From assembly GCA_004835665.1 (NCBI GenBank), contig RBKR01000015.1:558001-622000 (forward strand): a stretch of DNA of 64,000 bases. Reading direction: 5' to 3'. Both the position numbers and the translations under genes were made by a program. Numbering within the stretch: the stretch's first letter is position 1; every line of letters begins with the position of its first letter. The stretch comes from Phoma sp. XZ068. Lineage: Eukaryota > Ascomycota > Dothideomycetes > Pleosporales > Didymellaceae. Below, piece after piece: positions 48,092 through 58,463 of the stretch. The notes beneath the pieces are model-generated. The model was not told the DNA's origin, made no database searches, and saw only the letters and a list, made by a program, of their open reading frames with translations.

Positions 48092-49070
48092 ATGCCCATC
48101 TGCATAGAGTGCCGCTACCCTGTGAAAACACTGTACACCGAATATTCCAAAGCCGACGACCGCGCGCTAGGCAAAGGTGTGCGCTTGACACAATGTCCGC
48201 GCTGCAAGAAGTTCGCCGACAAGTATGTCGAGCACGACTTCGTTGTACTCTTCATTGATCTGGTCTTGATCAAGCCGCAAGTGAGTCGACATACCTGGCA
48301 TGTGGGAAGGTCAGAAGCTAACAGGGCAGGTCTACCGCCACCTCCTCTTCAACCGCCTCGGTCGCGACGACGACAAATTCGACGTACAACCACCCATGCC
48401 ACAGCCACACAAGACACACTAACACACACAGCGCTCAATCCTCCGCCTCGGAATCCTCCTTCTCCTCTTCGACGTCTACCTAACCTGGGCGCGCATCGAG
48501 AAACTCCCTCTGCCCTCGACCTCACCGTACCGCAGCCACTCCAACCCCACCTCGCCCGACCTCACAAACGCCGTCATCCTCCAAGCCCAACCGCTCATCC
48601 TACAATACCTATTCTTCCTCCTCCTCGTCACCCTCAGCACCCTCGCCTTCCACCTCCCCATCCGCCTCCTCACCTCGCTCAACCCATCCACCCTCCCTGC
48701 GTCTCTCCGCCCGTGGTGGTCCCAGCTTATACCGTACTACCCGCACCCCACACCGCTGTCTACCGCGCTCCTAGTGAGTAGCTGTACGAAACTGTTTCCT
48801 ATCTTGCTCATTATTTGGGACTATGATTTGCCGAGCAGCGCGACGGCGGTTAGCTGGGCGGTTATTGTGAATAATGTGGCTGCGTTGGAGATTCTCATGG
48901 ACTGTGGGTATCTGAGGGCGGGTGTACTGGTTGGTGTTGGTGCGGGGTTGAGGTGGGTGATTGCGTGGAGTGTTGTGAGGGAGGCAGGGTTGGGGAGCGG
49001 GTGGGAGGACGATGGGGGTGTGGTTGGGGGTGTGGAGAGCTGGATTAGGGGTGTTGTGGGTATTGGGTAG
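48092..49070 (+). CDS. ARV1: ARV1, ER sterol/GPI-intermediate homeostasis protein
   Basis: Arv1 is a multi-spanning ER protein involved in sterol distribution and GPI-anchor synthesis. Exons 48092-48280, 48330-48383 and 48432-49070 (49- and 48-nt introns) give 293 aa. The N-terminal Arv1 zinc-ribbon has Cys4/Cys7 (CIEC) and Cys35/Cys38 (CPRC), followed by the conserved DFVVLFIDLVLIKPQVYRHL segment across intron 1. Three to four hydrophobic segments follow (for example LRLGILLLLFDVYL, LQYLFFLLLVTLSTLAF and TKLFPILLIIW). The end is Gly-rich. The middle exon is only 18 codons. The gene is convergent with VMA9. Confidence 0.94.
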
Positions 49071-49455
49071 CATTCAGACCACTGTTACGTGCTAGGTAGA
49101 AATTCCGATACCCCTTTACGTTGCTCGTGGGTTGCTGGGCATGTGATAGCATTGGCTTGAGCTTTGTGGGCGGCACGAGGGAAGAGTACATGTTCTCTGT
49201 ACTAGTGAAGAGTTGCGGGTAGATGTGCTCGAAATGTTTCATATACTGTTTGTACAGCCCAAGATCCATGTAACGCCCAGCCAACTATACAATGCGCTCA
49301 ATATCGAATGCCCGAATCTAGTATTCATGTTCCAACTCTGCATCATCAGCCATGGTAGCATGCCTGCCAGATACTCCTCCCCCGTAGTTCCAGAGCCACA
49401 CGTATGACCTTGTTCCCCATTGTTGTCATCCCCCGTAGATTGTGGAGTCGTATAT
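49071..49455. other. Convergent 3' region of ARV1 and VMA9
   Basis: 385 bp between two stop codons facing each other; expected to hold both 3' UTRs. Nothing else is visible. Confidence 0.5.
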
Positions 49456-50027
49456 CTACCCTTGGTTGTACTCCGGTCGCAGATCGTTTCGTACAGGCGA
49501 GATGAGAGGGTGGAGTTGTGCGAGGAATGTTATGGCCCACATAATATACATGGCGGCAGCGGAAAGAACGAGGGTTGATCGCCAGACACTGCGGGGTGGA
49601 TGTTAGTATTGGTTCTTCGTGTTGATGATTGCTTATGGTCTCTAGATGGCGCGTCGGGTTCCGGAAATGGCGGACGTGTCTAACACTCGGAGCGACTGTA
49701 GTGTTGTGTGTATCGTTGAGCTTCGTAACCCTTGATCTGTATGGACCAGTGATGTTCATCGTTCATGTTGTGGTGTTGGAGCGATTGGAAAGGTCGTTGT
49801 GTTGCCGTATCGTAGGCTTGGTCGGCGATACGCGCAGTGTGTGGCGCAGGAAGTGAGGAAGATTGGGGAAGAGGTAGACGTACGTCTGGTTCTCGCCCTT
49901 AGGTGCGAGGATCCATGCTGCCGCGCAGAAGATCACGGTGACAAGAAGTCCAATGAAGGGTGCCCAGCTACACTTATTAGCTTCCAGAGCATCGATCGAG
50001 TATGGCGCATGCATACCCGTTAGCCAT
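49456..50027 (-). CDS. VMA9: V-type proton ATPase V0 subunit e
   Basis: This tiny hydrophobic subunit is needed for assembly of the vacuolar proton pump. The gene is easy to miss: exons 50027-50017 (11 nt, ATG GCT AAC GG), 49967-49884 and 49588-49456 give 75 aa, matching the 73-aa yeast protein in size. The first transmembrane helix is in exon 2 (IGLLVTVIFCAAAWILAPKG). The second is in exon 3 (MYIMWAITFLAQLHPLISPV), ending in the conserved RNDLRPE. Intron 2 is 295 nt, far longer than its neighbours. Donors are GTATGC and GTACGT; phases agree at both junctions. Confidence 0.92.
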
Positions 50028-52027
50028 GATGTATAGACTCGTGTGGAAGTCGAAGAGAGGATCGTGTAAGGGAGCTTTGGCGATGCGGCGATGCGTTAGC
50101 TTCCTTGAAGCTCGATGCAATGACGCCTATCGCTAGATACTTGGCACGCTATTCTCGAACGGTACTAGCTAATTCACTCGGGTGTCGGCCGTACTTGCGA
50201 ACTCCTAGTCCTCCATGTTCAAGAGCGGTACAAAATCCTGCTCTTCAGAGCTCCTTCACATGCCGACTATCGAAGAGAAATGTCTTACACTTGGCTTGGT
50301 CAACCTGCACCAGCTCTGCAGCACACACACCTCCCTTGTCAGGGTTTCGAGGCGCTCTGAGCCTCACTGGGAACGATCCATGGTCCTTTGCCTCACTCCA
50401 CAACGTGAACGCCTGCGAACCTACGAATCTGCCTTGGCACACTTCACTGTTGCCTTGAGTGTAATATCTGAACAGGATGTTCCCCGCAAATACTTAAGAT
50501 CGCCATGTCCCTACCCTCTCTCAGCTTATATGGTCTCCCACCATGTTTTCTTATACCGAACATCTTTACCCCTGATTGTCTCTTATCAGTACTGAAATTC
50601 CATGCCCTGAAGATCAATCAAGGTTTACGTCGTGGGATCCGGTGAACGCCTTGTTCCAAGGTTTTTTGACAGCCAACCGTTCCATCAGGTAGGAATTGAA
50701 CTGAACGCTACTAACAGTCCTCTAGTTATACCTCAAGCGGATGTTGGCAATCGACGATGCGTGGACGTAGCCTGGACCTCGATAACTCTGCATCATATTA
50801 CTGCCAAGCGGCACGCCTGTGGAGGTATTACCTCTACTTGATGTTTGTTGTTTGTTGGAATGTTCCACCATATGGTTCTCTGGAGACTGTTCCGAAGTTA
50901 TCTTCTGGTCGTGGATGGATCTTGACCGCCTTTTCAGCCCTGTCGATGGACCTCGACCCTGGTGTAGAGTTTATGCCTGCGCCGCATGCGGGGTATCGTG
51001 AGGTGGCCCAGCTGCTGAGCCTGTTCATTTTTAACGGGTGATTGATATGCTCGACAAGGCTGCGCCGGCTGTCGAAGGCAGTCAATCGCTTGAGAAGGTG
51101 AAGGATCAGTACTGTTGCGTTTGCTGCCATCTACAGTGATCCGCAGAGATCCGAGATCTGTTTCTAAGGCTACGAATATACCATGGAGACCGGAATCATG
51201 CCTATTTGTTGACGTCTTCTGGGCTCAAGTTACGTTTGTCTAGGCGCTCGGCAACTGGCTGGAATCAGCGCACAACTCCCATCACGAATGCAGACACATC
51301 GACTGGTTCGAGCCTATCCTCCAAGCTAGTCTTTGCGAGGCTACATATTTCAGGATTTGAGGCCTTATCTGAATCCGGCAAACAACTGCAACTCGCTCTT
51401 CCCGTCTTGAGGCGTTCTGTAAGCCCTGTCAACGCCCTGCTCTGTTGCTGCAGCACCCAGACTGAGGGTCATAGCTCTGCATGCCTGTGCGCTGGCGCAC
51501 TTTACGTGCAATCATGCCAGATGTCGCCAGTCATCTGTTGAATACGAGGTGGTCAACGTTTGCGTTGCTTATGCCTTCCGAAAATGAAGTAATGAGGCGA
51601 AGATTAATCTATGGTCTTACTAGATCTCTAGTATGCTACTACTAGTCATAGACTAACAGGAGATCAGCGCGCGAATGGTACGAAACACCGAACTCAACTG
51701 GCCGAAGAGGACAGACTTGCAGCTCTGTCAATACTGCACGCCATGATTCGAGAACCGCCTCACTGGGCTCAACGATAGAGATGCGCTTCCTAATCATGCT
51801 GTACGATGTTCCCGTCGTACGAATGGCCGGAACGCCTATCGAAATGATTGCTGCCTGTGTCCGTACGACACTGCCGAGCTGAGCTGCAGCTTTCTGGTAG
51901 GCAAATGTCTGCCTCATTCCGTCATCTGCATTTAAAGGTGCTAGTTCCGGTTTTTGACTGACAGCACAAAGCTGTGTTTCCACAACTTTAGACTCCTCTG
52001 CAGACTGCAAATCTTTACTTACGAACC
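50028..52027. other. 2-kb intergenic region with a possible decayed gene
   Basis: Between the VMA9 start and the proline-rich gene. A stretch at about 50630-51045 has a convincing intron-like element (50689-50725: GTAGGA, CTACTAAC, CTCTAG) and coding-like pieces in different frames, but stops interrupt them, so it reads as a decayed gene. A 122-codon minus-strand frame at 51642-52010 is open but unrecognised. No intact gene is supported. Confidence 0.4.
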
Positions 52028-53553
52028 ATGGATTCTGATGACCTGGTCATCATTGAGAGCGAACCGCCACCAGGCACAAGCGCCTCTCGTGATGTGCTTC
52101 CCAGCCTCAAGATTGCGAAGAAGGACAATGGTCTGGATGAGGAATCCGAGCCTGATTCTCACCCAGTAATCCATACGAATGTGCCAATGCGGCATGGGCG
52201 ATATCTGTATCACAACTATCTACGCGATACCAACGATAATTGCTCTTATTGCCATGATTTTCTCTTGCAAGCCTACCAGGAGAGGCGCTTCAGCGCAATT
52301 CCTCCCCCGCCACGTATGACGGTATGCGTAAGTTCTTCCTTGTCCACTGAGAAACTGATTTACTGAGATTGCGACTAGCCTGCACCTCCACCCCCACCGC
52401 CTCCGCAGCTTATGCCTCATAACCCATTTGTAAGCTACCTTCCCTCCATCACAAGGCAAAAGACCAGACTAAATCCACGACAGCAATTGGCACTGCGAGG
52501 GGCACCCCTTGCTTCAATACCCCCCCCGCCGCCTCCGTCACCACCACCACCTCCTGTAAGTGTTCAATCGTTTAGTCATTCCAACAAGGCAACTGACTAA
52601 TTGAAAGCCACCACCACCGCCCCCTCCTCCGCCTCCAGTAAGTTTTGAAGCGTTTATCTGCTCCAAGAGCATTATTGACTGAGTGAAAGCCGCCACCACC
52701 GCCGCCACCACCACCGCCGCCGCCTCCAGCCGTGTGCTGCCCCCCTCCCCCTCCTCCTCCCCCTCCTCCACCTCCTCCTGGGTACAACGATCACACATAC
52801 AGTCCTAACATCCACGTGCCGTCACCCGATTCCTTGATCCCAGCACATTACTCTGGTCAAATTCTCCTGAATCAAAACAGAGTAGTCCGTGTCGCTCCAT
52901 TCTCCCGCAACGTGTTCGTCACTTCGCACCGCGCGCAAGCCACCGACCTTGTCGAACTCAAATGGTTGCTCCAGTATGGCACCACCGAGACTTGGTACGA
53001 GAAACCCAACAACGCCCTTCTCAAGCGCATGAAAGGTGCAGAATCATCCAACTGCGAAGCCGACGAGCTTCCTTCGAGCAATGCAAAGCCTATCGAGATT
53101 ACGACACCTAAGGTGTGGGCATCGGTTGCACTCACCACGCCCACGGAAGACAACATCAATGGATGCGTCGCCAATCATAGCGTGGACATGGGTAGACAAG
53201 TTCTCCACTGCCGGGATTGCTTCAAGGAAAAGTCCTGCGCATTAGCAGCTACGGATCTGGTCTACTGTCTCGTATTCAACAGCTCGCAGGCTCAAGACAT
53301 CTTTGTTCCAGGTGGCTCTATCAACTGCGGTCGACCGATCTACAAGTTGATCAAGTGTGGTAGCAGGGAAGCAGCTGTTGCTGAAGTCTTCCATGCTTCA
53401 GGTCTGAACGGCTGGAATCTAGTTTTCAGCTGTGTTGTGAGAGCTGACGAAGATATCAACGACAGAGGTGGAAAGTTCAGAAGAGTGGAGAAGTTATGGA
53501 TGCTTGCTAACAAGGACGATGATGACCATGAGTCTATCAAAGTCTTCTACTAA
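52028..53553 (+). CDS. Proline-rich protein of unknown function with polyproline mini-exons
   Basis: Five phase-0 exons are proposed: 52028-52321, 52379-52429, 52484-52555, 52608-52637 and 52690-53553, giving 436 aa. Exons 2-4 are 17, 24 and 10 codons; exon 4 encodes ten prolines and nothing else, and exon 5 opens with runs of 12 to 13 prolines around AVCC. Exon 1 has an acidic start and a NCSYCHDFLLQAY segment. The C-terminal 250 residues (from about GYNDHTYSPNI) look globular and include CRDCFKE and KVWASVALTTPTED; I do not recognise the family. Exon 1 may extend six bases to a GTAAGT. Proline tracts suggest binding to SH3, WW or EVH1 domains or profilin; this is inference. Confidence 0.7.
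52556..52689 (+). repeat. Tandemly duplicated intron/polyproline-exon unit
   Basis: The two introns 52556-52607 and 52638-52689 are both exactly 52 nt, begin GTAAGT, end TGAAAG, share a TGACT branch-like block at the same offset, and are identical at 35 of 52 ungapped positions. Each follows a polyproline-coding exon end. This fits duplication of an exon-plus-intron unit. Confidence 0.65.
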
Positions 53554-54213
53554 GCGCATCAGATATCAGGGAAGCATTTGCCTTATTTCGCAAGCGTTAT
53601 TTTTGCATTTCTTTTTGGGTTCTCTTTAGTTTTCTCCAGGCTTACACCTACCTCGTCTAGCGGCCCGTACCGAAACGTTTGCTCCTGCACGGGCAAGCCA
53701 GCCGTGGTGTGTTGTTCAGCATGAGGCAGTGCAGCTTGCTGCATGTGCAACTGCAGGTCTTTACGCAGCAGCGCACTGACACTTCTTGGTATTGCACAAC
53801 GCATGCATCATTGGCAGACTCGGCTGGTGTAAGTGTAATGCACCAGCCCTGTCATGGCAGCGATGTTATCCCGGGCGTATTCAGCGCTTGTAGCCTCACT
53901 TCTCCATTCTACTGGTATTCCTATGAGTCACTATGCGTGTTGATGGCCCAATCACCAAGGACCACGACAAGTTTGTCGTTGAACCTGGTAAGGATCTTGT
54001 TACGTACGTCTTCGTACCATTGGCACTCAATTCCTCATTATCTTCCATTTGTCTGCGTTTTATGGAGTTATGGCGTTTTGGCATACGTTGGGCACAGCAA
54101 TGTTAACAGCATAGCATAGGTGTAGCTCGAGAATTCGGTTTAATTATAACGAAGTCATGGTAACATCACTACTGTTGTCCAAATCCAGTAGAATACGATA
54201 GGCTGCGTTTCTG
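53554..54213. other. Convergent 3' intergenic region
   Basis: 660 bp between the stops of the proline-rich gene (plus) and the bZIP gene (minus). Open frames are short and unrecognised; expected to contain both 3' UTRs. Confidence 0.5.
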
Positions 54214-55247
54214 CTACCGTTCATCTAGGACTTGCATGAGGAATGAGTTCTTTATCCTGCATATTTGCCCTGGACCGCATCCAATCGAGGCTCGCGCCGC
54301 TGCCTTATCCCCATCCCCTATCATCTGAGCAATAATTGTTGCAGCTGTTTCGCATGACATCTCGTCGGCACTCATGAACGGTCTGCTTGCTGTCGGCGGT
54401 GCTGTTGCTGTGGGAGGACAAAAGCAGTCAGCCGTGCTTGGACAGTCAGGATCTTCCATATTAGCCTCTGGCTGTGAGTTTGTGGGAGGCCAGTCGCCTT
54501 GGCTCTGTTTCATGGGTAACGAGCGTTCCAGGGCAGTGGTTGCTGGCCGACTCTCTTGTAAACTTGGTAATTGTGACGAGTCTGCCTCGCTTCGGCTGAC
54601 GTAGTAGCTTTTGGCCTGTCTGCAGGCTTCAACAGGCCTTGACATGATAGGAGACTCGACTTCACTTTCTGTTGAGGTTCTTGTCGTTGACCCGCATTGT
54701 GACCCTGGGCCGCATTTTTCCGTCGAACAATTCCGTTGAGTTGGTTTTCTCGAGATCTGCACGAGTTGCCTTGCTACTTGTATGGATGACGGGCGAGGAC
54801 TGGAGTCCCTAGGATTGGCTTGGATCAAAGGTTGTGCGTATAACGAGGATTGCCCGGGGTCGTTTGGATGTGACGTCGGAATACTCAAATTTCTTGGAAT
54901 CGATATTGGCTTTTCTGATTCATCTGAACCTTCTGTCTGTTCGCATGAGCGAAGGAAAGAATCAACTTCGTCTTTCAGAATCCCGTGGCGTGCCAGCAAA
55001 GTTCGTAGTCTTTGGTTCTCCTGGGCAACCTTGCGTGCTGCCCGTTGCATGTCCTGCGTCGCAGTGACTCCTCTCGATTCATACTCTTGCACGCGAGTCT
55101 GCAGGTCTTTGATAAGGTCCTTTCGCCGTGCACGTGAACGCCTCTGGTTGTCTCTTATTCTGATTGCGTCATCAACCTGGCATTCACGTTAGCGATACAC
55201 TTGGCCTCGCAATGAAGGTTTTTACGTACACCAACATTTTTCGACAT
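54214..55247 (-). CDS. bZIP transcription factor
   Basis: Exons 55247-55230 (six codons, MSKNVG) and 55176-54214, separated by a 53-nt intron (GTACGT, CTAAC, CCAG), give 326 aa. The basic region RIRDNQRRSRARRKDLIKDL starts at about residue 12. A leucine-zipper-like coiled coil follows (TRVQEYES to LRTLLARHGI). The middle is Ser/Pro/Thr-rich and disordered. Cysteine clusters occur at CSTEKCGPGSQCG, DCPSTADCFCPP and CGPGQICRIK near the end; such C-terminal Cys motifs are frequent in fungal bZIPs, but the ligand is unknown. It is divergent from the GH43 gene, so it could regulate it; that is only positional inference. Confidence 0.88.
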
Positions 55248-56106
55248 CTTTGTTGGATATCTTAGTCGTCAAGCTTTTGCTCAGTATGATACTCAACAAG
55301 TCTAACTCGTGAAGATGTGGATAGATCCGAGGTTCGTTGCGGTCCGTGCGCTACGCTAAAGGGTTGGACCTCGTCAAGTGTCAGCCTCACCGTTCTCCAT
55401 ATTCTTGCGATGTTGGTTTTTCGATACTCAGGCCTGGCATTCTTATGCATCGCTTTCCATACCGTACATACTGATACTGACTCTGATACATCCAGCCTTT
55501 TATACGAATTCCCATCATCTTTAGGTTCGGCCTTGCTGCGGCTTCTTTCGTCTGCTTCTGATTCTGGGACACTGTCCTTATTGGTAATTTTTTTGGTGCT
55601 CACAAAGACATTCGCATCTACAGACTATAAGATTACGAAAAATGGCCAAAATACCTGAGCGCCTCGAGAGCAGCTACGATAGCAGTCCCGCATGCCTACT
55701 GTTATAATGGCCATCACTGGGAGCGGAGGCTGTACTTAAGTGATTGCAACCTATAGCATTTGGTCCTCCTCTCCACAGATGTCATCAGGGTAAACCCGAA
55801 CATTGTTTATGGAGTTCTCAACATGAAGATCTTGCACACACCAGAAGGTCGGAAAGTGCGAGTGCGAGTGCGCCGGCGGCTAAATAGGCTGAATTCAATG
55901 CTACACTCCCCACGTTGGCCGCATGGGAGATCTACGCTGACAGCATTGCTGCGCGGGGTCGCTCGTACAGGTGCGCGGGGAACTCCAAGAGAGACAGGAT
56001 ATCTAGGTACGATCTGCGACCGACTCGAGTATACATAGACAAGAAGATGGCGACCGAGAATGATAGGTAAGTGATACTTGTGGCCAGCGCCAACCGTGAT
56101 AATACA
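55248..56106. promoter_or_regulatory. Divergent promoter region, bZIP and GH43 genes
   Basis: 860 bp between the starts of the bZIP (minus) and GH43 (plus) genes. It contains the promoters of both. No second gene or clear TATA box was identified. Confidence 0.5.
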
Positions 56107-57928
56107 ATGTTGGCTCTTCCTAACATAGTTTGGGTATGTATCGCGCTGACTCCTCTGGTATCATGCAGCAGTAGGAACGAGACATACACCAATCCCATTA
56201 TTCCGGGGTGGAACTCGGATCCAAGCTGTGCGTTCGTGAAGGAGTGGGACAGTACCTTCTTCTGCACAACGTCAACCTTTCTTGCATTTCCCGGGATACC
56301 TGTCTATGCCAGTAAAGATCTGTAAGCTGCCCCCTGAAGCCATATGACACCGTACTGACGCTGTCATAGTATCAACTGGAGGTTCGCCAGCCATGCTCTC
56401 ACTCGTCCGAGCCAACTGCCCGAGTTGTCCAACCCAGGTGCGCAGCAAGAAGGAATATATGCTTCGACACTTCGCTATCGTGATGGAACGTTCTACCTGA
56501 TCACATCCTACGTTCAATGGAACGGCCAGGCCCCAAAGATCCTGCTCTTCACCACACAGAATCCTTTTGAAGATAACTGGAACGACCCTATTGAGATTGA
56601 GAACCCGGGCAAGGATATCGATCCGGATATCTTTTGGGACGACGATGGAAAGATTTTTATGGCTGTCGCCGCAGGCATTTGGATCAGCGAGATCGACATC
56701 AAGACTGGCACAGCCACAGAGCCATTCAAGGTTTGGAACGGTACAGGAGATCGCAATCCAGAGGGTCCTCACTTGTACAAGAAAGATGGCTACTACTACC
56801 TCTTAATCGCGGAGGGTGGCACTGAGCTGAACCATACTGTAACGCTCGCACGATCGAAAGACATAAGAGGACCGTACGAAGGGGATCCTGGGAATCCATT
56901 ACTGACGAACAAGAACACGGATGAGTACTTCCAAACTGTCGGTCACGCAGACTTTTTCCAAGATGGATCAGGAAATTGGTGGGCTATTGCACTTGCAACT
57001 CGGTCTGGGCCTGCATGGGAAAATTTTCCAATGGGTCGGGAAACTGTAATGGTGCCTATGAAGTGGGAGAAGGATCAATGGCCAGTCCTTGATCAGGTTC
57101 GCGGCAAGCAATCCGGACCTCTGCCACCGACGAACAAGCGCGTCAAGGGCAACGGTCCATTTGCTGAAGAGGGTGACGAACTGAATTTCCCCCCAGGATC
57201 ATCGTTCCCTAAGCAACTGCTTTTCTGGAGGCCTCCCAAAACAGCTTTATTTGCAATATCACCACCAGGGCACCCTCATACCCTACGCATCTCTCCCTCA
57301 CGGGTAAATCTGACAGCTGATAGCAACTACAAGCCAGCTGAAGATGGTCTTGGGTTCGTCGCTCGAAAACAAACCGCCACAACGTTCGACTACGAGGTGG
57401 ACCTGTCGTTCAAACCCACCCAAGCAGACGAAGAGGCAGGAGTGACTGTGTTCTTGACCCAGATGCAACACATTGATCTCAGCATCATAAACCTCAGCAC
57501 TAATGGCAGCCTTGCGCCACATCTCCGATGGCGTGTGGAAGCAGTTGGCAAGCCCAATTACACTGCACCGGACACCAACGTTGTGCTTTTGCCGGAATCT
57601 TGGAATGCTCGGCCGATTCGCCTGATTATTGAGGCCACGGAGGACTTGCATTATAGCTTCTCGGTGGCTCCAGTGTCAGAGCCCAAGCAGGCCCTCAGTA
57701 TGGGAAAAGCGAGTGCAGAGATCGTATCTGGCGGTAGTGGCCCCTTTACTGGTAAGTTGAACCTGTTGCAAACTTCGACCTGTTGCTGATACCATCCTGA
57801 TAGGTACAATCATTGGCACTTTTGCTACAAGCAATAATGGCACAGGCACTACTCCAGCATACTTCAGCAGATGGCGTTACACTCCAAAGAAGCAGGCGGT
57901 GTCGGCTGATGTACTGGTACCAGCATGA
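56107..57928 (+). CDS. Secreted glycoside hydrolase family 43 enzyme
   Basis: GH43 enzymes are beta-xylosidases, alpha-L-arabinofuranosidases or related debranching enzymes of plant cell walls. Exons 56107-56321, 56370-57751 and 57804-57928 (48- and 52-nt introns) give 573 aa. A signal peptide (about 1-20, hydrophobic core IVWVCIALTPLVSC) precedes the five-bladed propeller opening NPIIPGWNSDPSC, whose Asp38 is the expected general base. DIDPDIFWDDDG carries the pKa-modulating Asp, and NPEGPHLYKKDGYYY the general acid Glu. The C-terminal 220 residues form a beta-sandwich-like accessory domain (DGLGFVARKQTATTFDYEVD). The ATG at 56107 is preferred because it starts the signal peptide directly. 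Exact substrate is not decidable. Confidence 0.93.
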
Positions 57929-58463
57929 ATACCTCGGTACTGAGAGGACCTCTAAGATCTGCACATGGAGGAATACGAGATATTGACAGCTGCTGATGCA
58001 ACGCACAATCAAATCATTTCCCTTGTTGTCCGATTGTTGCTCGACGTGTTGCATCGATGGTCCTGAGCTATGCCGAAAGCCACTAAGTATGTGGAGCTCG
58101 ATGCTACGTCGGCCCCGCGAAATCAATTATTCTCCGGCCGCCTGACAGAAATACTGCCGTGAAGGTCAATTGAAGATCAGGTTTTCATATTCCGAAGTCG
58201 CTTGCATTTGCCGACCCCGCATCTCCGCCCGAAGTTCTCCCCGCCCGAAGTTTTCCCCGCACTCTATCCCCAGCTAAGTGGACCCTCCGTACTGTACCGT
58301 ATAGCTACACGTAAGGTGTCTAACCAGTTCCTGACTGACTTAACAACATCGTGGTAAGAATGAACCGAGTGACGACATACACGCCACTTTCCGAAAGATC
58401 GGTGCCTATAAAACGGGTAGGTGCCGAATTCTGCTATCAATTGCTAGACCATTTTTTGCCGCC
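57929..58463. promoter_or_regulatory. GH43-GH1 intergenic region, GH1 promoter
   Basis: Contains a 16-bp tandem repeat at 58225-58256 (CCGCCCGAAGTTCTCC, second copy with one C-to-T change), 208-239 bp before the GH1 ATG. A TATAAAA box lies at 58407-58413, 51-57 bp before the ATG. The TATA box position suggests a short leader. The repeat is C-rich and could be a regulator site; no factor can be named. Confidence 0.6.

Noticed and set aside
51642..52010. 122-codon minus-strand frame next to the proline-rich gene
   Set aside because: Codon pattern is somewhat coding-like, but there is no ATG start, no upstream exon and no known domain; it abuts the start of the opposite-strand gene.
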